Assembly: GCA_037043235.1 (NCBI GenBank)
Contig: JAWRVZ010000051.1
Coordinates: 3,497,001 to 3,561,000, forward strand
Direction: 5' to 3'
DNA length: 64,000 nucleotides
Origin: Rhodeus uyekii
Lineage: Eukaryota; Chordata; Actinopteri; Cypriniformes; Acheilognathidae
This document shows positions 9,590-21,405 of this stretch, piece by piece; the first letter of the stretch is position 1, and the number at the start of each line of letters is the position of its first letter. Both the position numbers and the translations under genes were made by a program. The notes below the pieces were generated by a model. The model was not told the origin of the DNA and made no database searches. It saw nothing but the letters and a program-made list of their open reading frames with translations.

Positions 9590-11040
9590 TAAGCAATGAA
9601 TGCTAATAAAAAAAAGGTAATGGTCTTCCATTCGCTTCAACCAACCATTTGGTGTTTTGCTGTTGACTTTCAAATTTGAGATTTCTAAAATAATAATAAT
9701 AATGCAACTGAAAAATAAATGATTGTACTTTTAAAAAATAAATTGCACTTTTAAAATGATCCTAACATTTTTATATAATAGCTTATATAAAAGCATATAC
9801 GATTTTGTTTTCCAGTCTCTCTTTTAGGCTTTCTTAATTTCTACCTTCAACTATGAACTATTTTTCTACCATGCTGCCCTCCTTTTGAACAGTTTCCCTT
9901 CCTTTTTTGGATTCAAAATCCACCTCTATTTGAAGCCAATGTTTTAGACATGCTCTACATTCAGCAACTACACTCATGCTGACAAGATTGGACACTCATC
10001 AACTACTTGATTGGCCACAAAAAGGCTTATCTGGCCCATCTACCAACTCAGTGTTCCATTAAATTACATTTATACACTTATAAAAAACAAATTCTATATA
10101 GTAAGTTTCCTGGGAAACAAACTTATGACCTTGGCCCGGCTAGTGCAATGCTCTATGGTCAAACTACAGAAACCCCAGCCCTTCTTTATTCTTTATAAAG
10201 AAAACTGACCCACGTCCAGCTGGGCCTAGCTAACTCACTGTTCATTCTGTTTACTGAACTTACCGGACTTACCAGTCTCCCAGGCCAAGCAGATGAAGAC
10301 ACCACGTCAATCTCAGGCTGAGCTTAGCTTGAGGTTTCTTTCTGCAACAACTTCTTGTTCCTTGTGACATATTTTGGTCCTGCCAGACTCCACCCAAAGT
10401 TCCTTCAATGGTTGCTGGATGCATATTACACTCAAAACTGTAAATCAAATTTGACAACCACAAGCTCCAATCAGATTTCCACACAGCAATATCCAGCAGT
10501 TAGGATGCGTAGTCCACCTGGAAACAACATTTCCAAAGGCTGATGTAACGAGTGCTGGATAAAATGTTCTAAGTCAACAAGGACACAAATTCTGATCACA
10601 AAACCACACACATTGATAGACTGCAAAGACTTCCAAAGACAGCAGCTGTCTATTCGCTCTCTCTCTATCACTTTTTCTTTTTCTCCAGCTGATTGGGTAA
10701 AGCTTGTTATCTGCAGCTGTCATTGTGAATCTCCCTCAGTGACTTGGCAGTGTGAGTATTAACTGTCTGAATCTATCTCATCTCATAGATTCTTCACACA
10801 AAGAGGTGTGCCGTACACAGTGTCTTAGCCAGATTAACTCCCTGTCATCAATCCTGTCCTGTCACAGTAGACCAGGTGAGGTCTGGCTGTGATTTGATAA
10901 GTCAGAGCATATGATGAGGTGTGACGAATAGCTCTACAGTCTCAAACTGAGACTTGATCTTACAGTGTGTAATTTTACTGTTATGCCACAGACCTGTTTT
11001 CTGAATCACACTGTAGGATTAAATAGAAATAAAGGGTTAA
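9590..11040. other. No recognisable feature
   Basis: About 1.4 kb with a short (AAT)n at 9688-9702 and AT-rich sequence, then mixed-composition DNA. No element ends or convincing frames found. Confidence 0.45.
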
Positions 11041-11530
11041 TTAAGTCTTTCCCTGCCAGACAACGTGTCCACGCCATTGACAGATTTTGTTCTTGCTTTC
11101 CGTGTTTTCACTGTTATATGTTAGGGCCGCTATAACACGTCTTCTGAAAGAGTACTACATCTCCTGATAAGCACAGGTAAAAAAGAAGCAGAAAAAAACA
11201 ATATCATATGTTAGCATCAATATCATATAAATCAAAACTTCCCAATTTTACTGAATCTTGACCCAGGAAGAGCTATAGGACAGTGAAGCTTTAGGGTGTT
11301 GATGGACTTGATCTATGTTTGATCATATTTCTGAATCGGATCTGGACCAGAAATCTGGATGCAATCACAAAAATTAGATTTTTCTCAGCTTTTTGCTAAA
11401 AAGAATTTTTTTGGTGTTTGAATGAAGAGTCTGTTTTTTTTTTCTTTTGACGTATTGCATGTTCAGATATTCATACAACAAAATATTCTGAGGCCCATGA
11501 AAAAAAAAACACAGTCAGGGAAAGGGTTAA
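11041..11530. mobile_element. Non-autonomous TTAA-flanked DNA element
   Basis: TTAA at 11041-11044 is followed by GTCTTTCCCTGCC. At the other end CAGTCAGGGAAAGGG is followed by TTAA at 11527-11530. The imperfect inverted ends and TTAA duplications fit piggyBac- or Kolobok-type elements. The interior (about 480 bp) has no transposase frame. Confidence 0.6.
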
Positions 11531-12299
11531 ACATATTTGGCATGTCTCCACATAATATTAAGAACTTGGGACCATTCCAATGAGCTGAGAAGCCAAAAAT
11601 ATCTACTATTTATACAGTAAAATTACACATAAAAATTTACAAAAATAATTTTATGAAAAAATATCCAGTGTAACTAATATTTCATTGTACTTGTAGTTTC
11701 TTGTGGACCTTGTGACAATCTCCCTGTGTGACAATTAGCCCCAGTCTCCCTTGCAATGTTCAAAATACTACCTTTTCCACAATGTAATTCCTATGCAGCA
11801 ATACTGGGTCCAAAGCAATTCACAGTCAAGGAGTATTTCACAGTTTATATTCGTTGCACCACCCCACAGAACATCTCTGATCTAATAAATCACTGTGTCA
11901 TGGCGACTGATAGGGCAGTCGAGTGGGACGAAATAGGAACTGCTTTGAGAGGGAATATCTACAAAGAAAAAGAGGAAAGATTCATATTTTATATTTCAGA
12001 GCAGTATCATCTGTGATGATGAGCTACTAAGGCTCCTGACGTAGATGTCATAAAAACAATTCACATACTAATAATCAAGATATCAGTTGCTATAGCATCA
12101 ATTTATGTCTATAACAAATATCTATAAAATGCATTTTCAAGTCCAGATTTGATTTGAGAACTCACGATCATTGTGCACATCACAATTATAGATGCACAAA
12201 CGCAAGGCTTCCACAATTACTAAACAGAATATGTATAAAAATCAATAACCGTGTCACAACAATATCTGCATTGTCTCTCTCTGTATAGACACTACGATT
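11531..12299. other. No recognisable feature
   Basis: AT-rich sequence. The frame at 11756-12016 has no recognisable domain and is probably fortuitous. Confidence 0.45.
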
Positions 12300-12560
12300 C
12301 ATAATGTTAGGATCAGTTTGGGTTCAGGTTTAAAGACAATGGTCAGAAAAAGAGAAAATATCTTGTGTCCAGCGGTTCTATGGGTCAAAATGCCTTGTTG
12401 ATGCCAGAGGTCAGAGGAGAACGGCCAGACTTGTTCGAGCTTACAGAAAAGCGCCAATGACCATGCATTGCAACAGAAATATGCAGAAGAGCATCTCTCA
12501 ATGCACAACACATCAGTGCACACTGGTGGTGGTCGAGGAGAGACCGGTTAGAGAAGTGGC
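12300..12560 (+). pseudogene. Tc1-like transposase fragment (N-terminal region)
   Basis: The plus-strand text GCCTTGTTGATGCCAGAGGT, CAGAGGAGAACGGCCAGA and ATGCAGAAGAGCATCTCT follows, in order, the middle of a common fish Tc1-like element upstream of the catalytic core. I infer it is the family represented at 6546-7280. The fragment has stops and no terminal repeats, and ends abruptly near 12560. Confidence 0.6.
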
Positions 12561-13789
12561 TGGTTAGTGTACATTGCATGTTCTAAAGTGCTGCATGTCA
12601 TCAGATGTTCTAATGAAACCCATATATGTAATATATGTAAAAATATATGTAATGAATGTGAGAGAGGAAACAACTCTTAATGAGAGTTATTGTCTCCTGT
12701 TAGGTGATCAATTGAATGTGAGGGTTTTTTTCTGGTTTCATAATTTTGATAATGTCCATTTTCTTAGTAAATAGAAGTTCACAATGGAGTCCCTGTGATG
12801 AGTCACCATGTCCTCTACCATTCCAATTTTCTGTCATCACATGAATTTATTCAAGCAATAAGTGCGTATGGCACAGATTGTTTTTTTAACCCCTGCAGTG
12901 CAGATTTTTTTTTCTTTAACTTTCTTTTTTTACTTTATCAAGCTAGACCTGATGAATCACAAGATTGCTTTGTGTCTTAAAAGTGCTCCCTTTGTGTGAC
13001 GACACAGTTCACCTCCAACTAGAATGCTATTTAAGGCACTTAAGAAGAAAGTCTGAAGGTTAAAATCGAAGAGGTTTGGATTGTGAATCATGGGCAATTG
13101 TAACGGCCCACGTCACCGAACAAACAGATGTATGCAAGCCTGGAAAGACGGATCAATACTGCGCAAAATATATTGCTGAAGCATGAGATGTCCATATGTG
13201 TGCATTTAAGAAAGAGAGGGGGTGGGGAAGTGAGTAGAGAGAGTGGGGGAACTGGAAACTGCAAGCAGTTGGCCCTGGAGTTTCTGAAAATCCCAGATTA
13301 TCCATGCAGCATAAATTAATTCAACTCACCATGAGAAGACTCATATACAAGCGATCACAGCTGCTCATATGAAGGAAGAACACCCCAAGAGCTGCACTGA
13401 TTTTGAATGCTGAAGGCAAAAAATCATGCAACATGCTGAATGTTTCTTGTAAGGGAACTGAATCTTGTCAGTTTGGAATGTTTCCCCAAAGGGGGAAAGC
13501 CAGCTAAATAAAGTTTTCCTGGAAATGTTTTTTCTTTATCAAGGATAATTATATGTGATGAATGTTTTTCATGTTATAAGTAATATTCACATATGAGTGG
13601 TATGTTGGACTAGTTTGTCCTTTCCATTTTGGCTTAGAGTTTGGGTCGCTTATTACAGGAATTTAGGAACGTGCCTCAACCATTTTTAATGAGAAACGTT
13701 TATAAACCTTTTGCCAACAAAGGAGAATCTCTGCAGTTTTCCACCAAAATAAAAGCTTGTTTGAAAACAATGGAATTAAGATTTAAATG
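12561..13789. other. No recognisable feature
   Basis: Unique-looking DNA, including an ATATATGTAA-type simple stretch at 12620-12650 and a purine-rich segment at 13200-13250. No supported gene. Confidence 0.45.
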
Positions 13790-14860
13790 CAGTGCTCAAT
13801 AAAATTAAGGAAACACTTATTTATAACAAAATAACACCAAGTAAAAAAACTTCAGAGACATCAATCTGTCCAATTAGTTATTTTGAATCAGTTTTACCTG
13901 CTTTGGAGCAAATGAAAGTGACAAAAGGTGCACTGGAGAGACAACAGCAAGACAACCTCTCAAAAAGGAATGATTTTGCAGTTGGTGACCACAGGCAGTA
14001 CCTACAACCCAACCAGGTCCCACAGGCAGACCTGCTCCATCAGGATAGCACATCTATACATGTCGTCACAAGGAGATTTGGTGTGTCTCCCAGCAAGAGC
14101 ACGGAGGAGATACTAGCAAACAGGCTACAAGATGAGCTGGACAGAGAAGAGCAACAACCCTGCAGCAGGACAAGTATCCGTTGTGCGAAGAGGAACAGGA
14201 GGAGCACTGCCAGAGCTCTGCAAATTGACCTCCAGCAGGCCACTGGTATGAATGTTTTTGATCAAATTGTCAGAAGCAGACGTCATGAACATGGCACTAG
14301 AGCCCTGGGACTTGTGCTCACAGCTCAGCACCATGTAGCTTGATTGGTATTTGCCAGAGAACACCAGAATTGACAAGTGCGCCATTGGAAACCCCTTCAC
14401 ATATGAAAGCAGTTTCACACTTCGTAAATGTAAAAAAAGAAAAAAGAAAAGATTTTGCATGCAACATCATCCAGAGTAACCGGTTTGGCAGTGGATCAGT
14501 AATGGTCTGTGGAGGAATATACTTGGAGGGTCGCATAGACCTCCATGTGCTACCCAAATGGTTTGTTTACTGCTGTTAGGTACCGGGATAAACTCCTCAT
14601 TGTCAGACTGGTTGTTATTGTAATAACCAGACTGGTTATTGTTATGCTGGTTGAGTGGGCCCTGGGTTCTTCCTGATGCAAAATGATGCCCGGCCTCATT
14701 TGGCTAGAGGATGTAGGCAACTTTTAGATGACAAAGGCATTAATGGCATTGACTCCCCCTCATGTTGCCCAGATCTGAACCCAAATAGAACCTCAGTGAC
14801 AATATGTATCAGGGATTCCGAAGCCACCAAGTAGCACCACAGTGTCACTTCATGTAAGTT
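13790..14860 (+). pseudogene. Tc1-like transposon, degenerate transposase
   Basis: The left terminal repeat starts CAGTGCTCAATAAAATTAAG at 13790. The coding part probably starts at the ATG at 13912 and stays open to a TGA at 14341. It encodes a DNA-binding half with the homeodomain-like segment VTRRFGVSPS (about 14065-14095), then a linker with TRALQIDLQQATG. Beyond the stop, homology continues in other frames: FGSGSVMVCGGI near 14490-14520 (core of the DDE domain) and, near 14640-14850, text matching the last catalytic region. The normal NPIE motif is altered and the right end is missing. The copy is broken by stops and indels and is inactive. The frame upstream of 13912 is terminal-repeat sequence read through by chance. 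Confidence 0.8.
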
Positions 14861-14915
14861 GGATCAGCCAGTAACTTATTAGTATTCATATTATAATATT
14901 ACAGTTGTATTAAAA

Positions 14916-15085
14916 TTATGTTTCTAGCATGTTATATTCTTGGCAACAGTTCTTCTAACCCTAATTGGTGGAGTGTGTAGCTTTTCATTTCTTAAACAAC
15001 CATGTAGGAAGACACATCGTGGCCATAATGTTTGGGTGGGATGATGTTTCTTGCATGAATTGGCCAGACCTTAAATTTATTGAAA
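14916..15085 (+). pseudogene. Tc1-like transposase C-terminal fragment, copy B
   Basis: One plus-strand frame near 15056-15100 reads NWPDLKFIESLWGV, the Tc1 signature with the final catalytic Glu. The preceding 140 bases share blocks with 1989-2170. It lies immediately after another Tc1 relic of a different family. Confidence 0.6.
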
Positions 15086-15340
15086 GTCTTTGGGGTGTGA
15101 ACAATAGTAATATTTCCTATTTTGTTTAACATTTTATTTAATCAATAAATATCACCATAAATAATAGTAATAATACTGTACTTAAAATAATAATAGTAAC
15201 GTATTTGTATATAAATCACACAAATTGTGCAGCCCAACAAAAAAGTGCAGTAAGCCTGGAGCGCTTAAAAAAAAGTATTTTAAATATCACAATATAGTGC
15301 TGCACAACAAACCAGCTTTAAGGTGATAGAAAAAAGGAAG
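15086..15340. other. AT-rich sequence, transposon-like snippets
   Basis: Contains TTGTGCAGCCCAACA near 15226 and TCACAATATAGTGCTGCACA near 15286, reminiscent of inverted ends of fish hAT-type elements. The boundaries cannot be set. Confidence 0.3.
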
Positions 15341-15430
15341 TAAAACTCTGCCATCATTTACTCACCCTCATGTTGCTCTGAACCTGAATGACTTTTTTCC
15401 CCTCTGGAACACAAAATAAGACTGTTTTAA
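15341..15430 (+). repeat. Dispersed fish repeat, family R3
   Basis: CTGCCATCATTTACTCACCC then TCATGTTGCTCTGAACCTG and TGGAACACAAAATAAG form a block I recognise as highly repeated in zebrafish-like genomes. A fragment of the opposite end (GGGTGCACTATCCCTTTT) is at 40411-40450. Confidence 0.6.
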
Positions 15431-16375
15431 GAATGTAACTTTGTTAACATTTGACTTTTATTGTAAAGACAAAAAAATTAAGTCCTAACAATTTACACTT
15501 CAGCATCTTACGGAGGTATTAGGTTTCTTTTACAGAAGCTGACGCTAATGTTTTTAGCATTTTTAGCCTAGGGCTTTCTTTGAGCTTTCACAATTTCCTC
15601 TCAGTTTATAGCTCCATTACTGCAGGCAATAACTGTGGCATTGCGGTGTTAATTCGCTGGCAGTAAATTCAGTGACGGCAGTAAATGGTTCAGCGCCTCT
15701 GTACAGGCACCAGGTATGTGTGCGGACACAAGGAGATTAAAATCCAGCTGAAATACTACTAGCACATTCATACCACTCAGAGACATAACAATGGATGTAA
15801 TATAAGAGGTTGCCCAGGGTGTAATTTCAAGCTTGTTTCCCATAATTCCACATTGGTTATCATTTTACAGCATGTGTGAACTTTAGAGGCTACAACTAAA
15901 CCCTGAGCTTATTATTTGGCGTGACATTTATGAATGTACAGCATGGAATTACTGTATCACAGAGGCAAGAAATGGAGATTTGATTTCAATACAAATTAAA
16001 GATAGGAGATTTTCTATGAAACATTACTAGAAACATACTCTACACAAGTACCCCAAAGCAGGCACAAATGCTTGGCCAGGGTATTACCAACGATTGGTCC
16101 TGTTGAACATACTTAAAGCCATGATAAGATTTTTTTCTTCTATATTTTGATGTACATCTGAGTGTAATAGATTACTATGAAAAATGAAGCATGGGGATTT
16201 GGTTCTATGCATCAGTTGGAGATTGGTTTTTGAGATGTGGGTATTGATGGCAGATTAATGTGATGGCAGATTAATGTGAGCACGCAGAGACGAGTTTAAG
16301 TGAACTGAATAATTTGAGACGTCCTGCATGGTCTTGCAGAAGGCTGATGATTTCATTGGAAGGTCCAGTTATGAC
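15431..16375. other. No recognisable feature
   Basis: Unique-looking DNA. A 17-base unit (GATGGCAGATTAATGTG) is duplicated in tandem at 16246-16278. Confidence 0.5.
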
Positions 16376-16385
16376 AAGTATATCC

Positions 16386-16409
16386 ATAGATATAGACGTA
16401 GATGTAGAC
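16386..16409. repeat. TAGACG/TAGATG hexamer repeat, left part
   Basis: Short TAGAYG repeat split by the solo LTR. It continues at 16933-16970. TAGAC at 16405-16409 and 16933-16937 is the duplicated target. Confidence 0.75.
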
Positions 16410-16932
16410 TGTAACAAAAGGGACTCACAGGCAGAGATCCAATCGCTTTAGTCTTTATTGAGAGTAGTCGTACAGGCAGATGGTCAGGGCAAACAGAGAG
16501 ATAAACGTAGTCAATAATCCAGGCAGGGGTCACAAAGGCAGGCAGACAGATACAGGTACGGTAATCCAGGCGAGAGGTCAAGACAGGCAGATAGCAATCG
16601 TAAACTTAAATCCAGGCACAGGTCAGGGCAGGCAGAACAGGATCAAAACATGGGTAAACAGGCAGATTCGGAAACAGGATAACAGGCAGGAATAGAAACG
16701 CTCAGGATTGCTAATCAAGACTTCGCCCTGATTGTAAGAATGAAGCAGTCCTTTATAGTTCATGTGATGGAAAACAGGTGGTGAGACAAACAGTCATAAT
16801 AGTGTCCAGGTGTACGCAATCAGTCCAATGTGTGGGTTGCTGGGAAATGAAGTGTGTAGTGAAGTGTCAGTATAAGTGTGTGAGCTCCCTCTGGTGGCCA
16901 TGGAGGGGAGCGCAGAGCTCATAGTCATAACA
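16410..16932 (-). mobile_element. Solo LTR, family L2 (minus), with 5-bp target duplication
   Basis: A 523-bp segment, TGTTATGA...TTGTTACA on the minus strand, is flanked by perfect TAGAC. The minus strand carries GAACTATAAAGGAC (TATA) near 16750-16762 and a CAATAAAGACTA polyadenylation signal near 16452-16463. It is a sibling of the plus-strand copy at 39288-39785, sharing the start TGTTATGA, the block near GGCCACCRGAGGGA and the GCGAAGTCTTG block. No internal region is left. Confidence 0.9.
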
Positions 16933-16970
16933 TAGACGTAGATGTAGATGTAGACGTAGATGTAGATATT
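16933..16970. repeat. TAGACG/TAGATG hexamer repeat, right part
   Basis: Five to six units of TAGAYG continuing from the other side of the LTR. Confidence 0.75.
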
Positions 16971-17059
16971 TAAGGGGAGATAGATTTGCCAAAGTCAATG
17001 TGACATTATTCAGGCAGCTACAGCTATAGATATTTTGTAATAATTGAAAGTGGAGAAAA

Positions 17060-17190
17060 AAGGGAAAGTGACCTGTGAAGGACAAGTATGGTAACGCATA
17101 CTTAGAATTTGTCCTCTGCGTTTAACTCATCCAAGTTAGCTCACACTAATTAGGAGTAGCGAGTAGTGAAAACACACTGCAAATACAATG
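17060..17190 (+). repeat. Dispersed fish repeat, family R4
   Basis: Blocks GACAAGTATGGTAACGCATA, TTAGAATTTGTCCTCTGCG and TTTAACTCATCCAAGT are a decayed form of a repeat common in teleosts. It may be SINE-related. The end is not clear. Confidence 0.5.
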
Positions 17191-18984
17191 ATGCCAAAGA
17201 TAATGACATTAGGATTCCTTACATCTCTCTTCTTTATTCTATTCCTTTCTGGATTTATCTTATTCAACTACTATGTTGTGTTCTCATTCCCATTTTCGAT
17301 ATTGGCTTTCTCTTTCTCTCTTGAGGATGGAAGGAGAGTATTTGTCAGTGTCAGACAAGCTCCACTGAATTCTGGAGGGGACAGACCTTAAACTGAACTC
17401 AGTTTTAGAAACCAGACCATATTCACACACACACCTTACACCCACACATGCATATTCACACACACATACGCTCAAGCTCTCACGCTCCACACACACTGGA
17501 TGGTATCACAGTAACAGACAAAAAAGAAAATCCAATGATGAGTTGCCATATAAACATTAATTCACTAGGAGGTCAAATTTTCCTCTACATGTGAGCTGAG
17601 ATCACTCAATATACGAGGATTAGTTCTTTCATACTTCATCTTATTACTCTACTCATCATCCCACCTCAGCCCACCTTCCCTCAGCATTACTGCCTGAAAA
17701 TCAAATTATGTTTCATTTAACGTTCTTGTACGAAGTAATTTAACTGTCACAATGAGAAAACATTGACAGAGACAGGTTCATCTCTCAAAACATGATTCCC
17801 ATTCGAGACCTCTCACGAAACTGTAAAGCTGGCTCTACTGTGACGAAATGAATTTAGTTGTTCTAACTTCCATTTGATACATATATCTGGTAATATATTA
17901 TGTTTTGATGACAAAGCTTTATGTACTTGAAATATTTGTGTATTTTAAAAAATTTCATAGTGCAATGGTTTGCTTTATATAAATGTCCATTCATTGTAAA
18001 CCTAGGGATGAAATTTAATTTAGCTCATTTCAAATTTTAGCTACATGTCACAAATGAAACCAGTGGAGCTGGACTGAATCTGGACCAATTTTTTTGCAAA
18101 ATTAACTTATTCAAACAGGCATCTTTCTGACATTTTTAAACTAGTCCAAAGCCTGATATGTGCCACAGATATGCCGTTCAGTTTGACTGCTAGATGGGAC
18201 GTGATGCGAGTTGGCAAGACATGGTGCATGTCATTTGTGACATCTCTGGTTCCATCCGCATGCAAGCCACACTGAGAGAGCTATCGGGAATCATCCCATT
18301 TCTCCACGGGATACTCATGTCATCTTGACATGACCAAATCTAAGGTGGCAGATTTGTCTCGATGAGACTGTTAATGTTACAGACATATGTGTCCTGACAG
18401 CTCTATGCCTATAATGTGTTACTTTAACAGAATCTTTCCCAGAAATAATTCAGAATTGGCACTCTGCTTGAATAGACTTAAAATAGGGCCTGAAACATGA
18501 AATTAAGTAACCATCTTTGTTTGTAATAAAAATTGTTATCAAATCTCATCAAAAAATGTTGATTGTCAGTCACAGAAGGTCAAACTAAATACTGCATGAG
18601 CAATTACTGCATTGAATGCTGCCGTTTTTTTCAGCAATAAAATATGGGACGTCAATATTCAGTTTAAACCCCAAAATAGATATAACCGATCAAAATAACT
18701 GAAATCCAACAACATTTAAAAATATGGTAACAAGTTACTTGTTGAAAATTAGCCTACATTAAAAAGGGCTAGTGAATTTAGGAACAAATGTTGGTTTATA
18801 GTTATTGATAAATTTAAATTTCCCATAAATTCAATAAAAACTACTTTTTTATCTGACAATAATGTAGGCAACAGGGTTGAAAAACTAGAATTGTAAGTGA
18901 AGAATTGCAGACCAAAATCCATAGTTTATCATCACTAATAGGAAGCCAAAGCTCAACATTATCAATTAATTTTGTTGTGTTAAG
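17191..18984. other. No recognisable feature
   Basis: Includes a short ACACAC-rich stretch at 17420-17495 and long AT-rich sequence. Frames here are short and unsupported. Confidence 0.45.
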
Positions 18985-20485
18985 GAAAAATCTTTCTCGC
19001 TGAAGAGGCTGCCCTGGCAGATGGGGGAGTTTAGAAAGAGGATCTTGTCTTCCAGGTCCAGCCAGAGATGTCTCTCTAATGTGTACAGCTTCTACCCCAG
19101 AGACCACGCAGTGACTTTCATTGCCTGGAGGGTGAGGGCCATCGCTGTATGTAGCTCCTGTATCAACCGAGGGTCAGACCTACCCACCTGCAGCTCTATT
19201 AGTGGGACACGGCTGTTGAGCACGCCCTGCCCCGAAATAGCAATCATCAAGCCACGAAGGTTCATGACACATTGGAGGATTCCACTTGAGCCTGACATTT
19301 TCAGCAGCCCAAGAAAGCATGGCAGTCAGTTCCATGTCGGACAACACTACACTTCTTCTGTAATATAACGTATAAACATCCACGTATAAACATCAACAAG
19401 AGACAAAGACATGGGAACACACATGGGTATAAATTGACAAACATAGGATTAGGAACAGCTGACGAGACTTGGGCAGTGATTAGACACAGACGGGAGCGTG
19501 CAGGACCTGGAAGATACATAAATCCGGATGTGACAGACTTCAAAGGGGGCAGCACAGCCACATTTTCTTCCCCATAGGACTCTAATCCACCCTCGGATGC
19601 GGTGACTGACATCCGGTCCTACACCAGAGCCCCAAATGAGATGCTGGGACCTCCATAAGAAGACCCAGCAAACATAGCTAGAAGCTCCACAGTCTGTGAT
19701 GGACAAGAGGAGTAGGGGTTCCACAGGGATTTGTCCCCACTGTAATACTCAGATCTCCCTGTGTATTAACCAAAGTGGCCCTCTGTTTGGAGAATTGCAT
19801 AGGGGATTCCTCTTCTTTCAAGGAATCTTAGTCTTGATCTCAACATCGGTCAACAATGGTCATCTTTCCGCAGTGGGCACATGACTCATCAACTAACTCC
19901 ACCTCATCATGCTTACGGCTCAGACATGTGAGGCAGAGATTGCGGCTGTAAGATGGGGCCACGAAGCGACTGCATCCAGAAACACACAGGTAGAATGACA
20001 ACTTTAAAAGGAAACAACTTCACACCCGTGCTTACTCTTTTGGGGAAATTCTGCTGTGCTTCAGCAGCAGTGGAACCAGAACTGTGAAGAACTCCTGCCG
20101 AAGCGCCGCCTCAAATTGTGCACGGTGGGAGTGGAGCGTTCTTGAAGATAGCCGCTCACAATCAGCCGCCTCAAGGGCTGACTGAGCATGATCCGCTCCC
20201 ACACAAGCAACACATCGCTGGTGTTTGTATCCCCATCTGAGAAGCACAAGGCTTAAACTGGCTTAAAACACAACGGGACAAACAATTTCACCTAGAGAGC
20301 TTGCTGAAGACACAGAAGCTAATGCTATTTGGTCTGGTTTTGCTTTGTAGTTCTGTTCGAGACATCACCCGCCTATGATGTTTCGTCACGCCCTTGGACT
20401 GATTTCACAGGTGCTTCACGACTCAATCATGCAGTGGTTCCCACAGGGTCTAAGTGCAGCGTGAATTTCCTTGAAAGCATAGGAG
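18985..20485 (-). mobile_element. DIRS-type retroelement relic (ORF1 region)
   Basis: Minus-strand frames match ORF1 of DIRS elements in order. At 20247-20032 a cysteine/histidine-containing N-terminal part reads RCVACVGADHAQSALEAADC. At 19640-19540 an acidic region is degraded. At 19350-19180 a segment contains WNPPMCHEPSWLDD. At 19060-19000 a WLDLEDKILFLNSP segment appears. Near 20435-20480 the plus-strand text GGTTCCCACAGGGTCTAAGT then GCAGCGTGAATT resembles the DIRS terminal repeat. Stops and frameshifts run throughout. There is no reverse transcriptase or tyrosine recombinase in the window. A foreign LTR piece (19359-19535) interrupts it. Confidence 0.7.
19359..19535 (-). mobile_element. 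LTR fragment, family L3, inside the DIRS relic
   Basis: Blocks shared with 42540-42680 (GGAACAGCTGACGAGACTTG, GATTAGACACAGACGGGAGC, CTGGAAGATACATAAA) identify it as family L3. The minus-strand start is TGTCACATCC at 19535. The left edge is uncertain and no clear target duplication is seen. Confidence 0.65.
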
Positions 20486-21035
20486 ACAACAAATAATATC
20501 AAACCATGCAACTCAGTTCTGGCTGGTTAGAACCAATTACAAATTAAGAAATACAAAAGTTCATAATAGGTCATAAAATTACATACACTTTCTATAAATA
20601 TATATTTTTTCCCCATTGCAGTTGTGTATACTTACTTCTCCATTCCACACTTACTTCTTCATGCCACTAACCAGTTAGCGTTCATTTTGAGGTTTAAAAT
20701 AAGCTTCACCATCACTTTATTGTTGATGGTAATTTATTATGTTTGTGTGCAATGTAAGAGTGAGCTTTAATTTGTCTGTAATCTGTAGATGAAACTGGGC
20801 CAGGTGTACAGGGAAAAGCAAAAGGAAAGCCTCAGCACTTTGAAAGTAATGTTCTTTACTGCAATACCGACAAGAATCAAGACTCAACCTTTGTAGTGTT
20901 CTAGAACTGGAATCTCACAATTTCTTATATGTACTTTTGAAACTGTAGTGACACCTAAATCCAGAAGTTATCCACAATTTGAATAAACCGTGGCGGCTTT
21001 ATACGATGCTGCCCCCACGTGATGTGATGTTCTCG
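20486..21035. other. No recognisable feature
   Basis: AT-rich unique-looking sequence. No supported gene. Confidence 0.45.
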
Positions 21036-21039
21036 CCCT

Positions 21040-21235
21040 TATACTGCAATTATACGTGCATGTTCTCCCTGTGTCTGTGTGTTTCCTGTGGGTGCTCTGG
21101 TTTCCCCCACAATCCAAAAACATGCAATACAGGTGAATTGTACACACTAAAGTGTCTGCAGGGTATGAATGCATATGAATGAATGTGTGTATGAGTCGCA
21201 AGCCATGTAATGGCGAGGGTTTTGGAAAGACCTGG
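21040..21235 (+). repeat. Dispersed fish repeat, family R5
   Basis: The blocks TGTGTTTCCTGTGGGTGCTC then TGGTTTCCCCCACAATCCAA and ACATGCAATACAGGTGAATT are a well-known teleost dispersed sequence. Its class is uncertain to me. It abuts a SINE. Confidence 0.6.
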
Positions 21236-21250
21236 TAACCTACCAAGATA

Positions 21251-21405
21251 ACATTTACATTTACATTTATACATTTGGCAGACGCTTTTATCCAAAGCGG
21301 CTTCCATTGCATTCTACAAACACACAGTTCTTGCTTTTCCTGGGATCGAACCCATGACCGTGGCATTGTAAACTCCAATGCTGTACTGGTTGAACCACAG
21401 TAAAG
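21251..21405 (-). mobile_element. tRNA-derived SINE (family S1), minus copy
   Basis: The reverse complement has a B box GGGTTCGATCC at 21342-21352 and, near 21270-21305, the tail CCGCTTTGGATAAAAGCGTC, as in the copy at 5688-5832. A tandem ACATTT run marks the tail end at 21251-21268. Confidence 0.85.
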
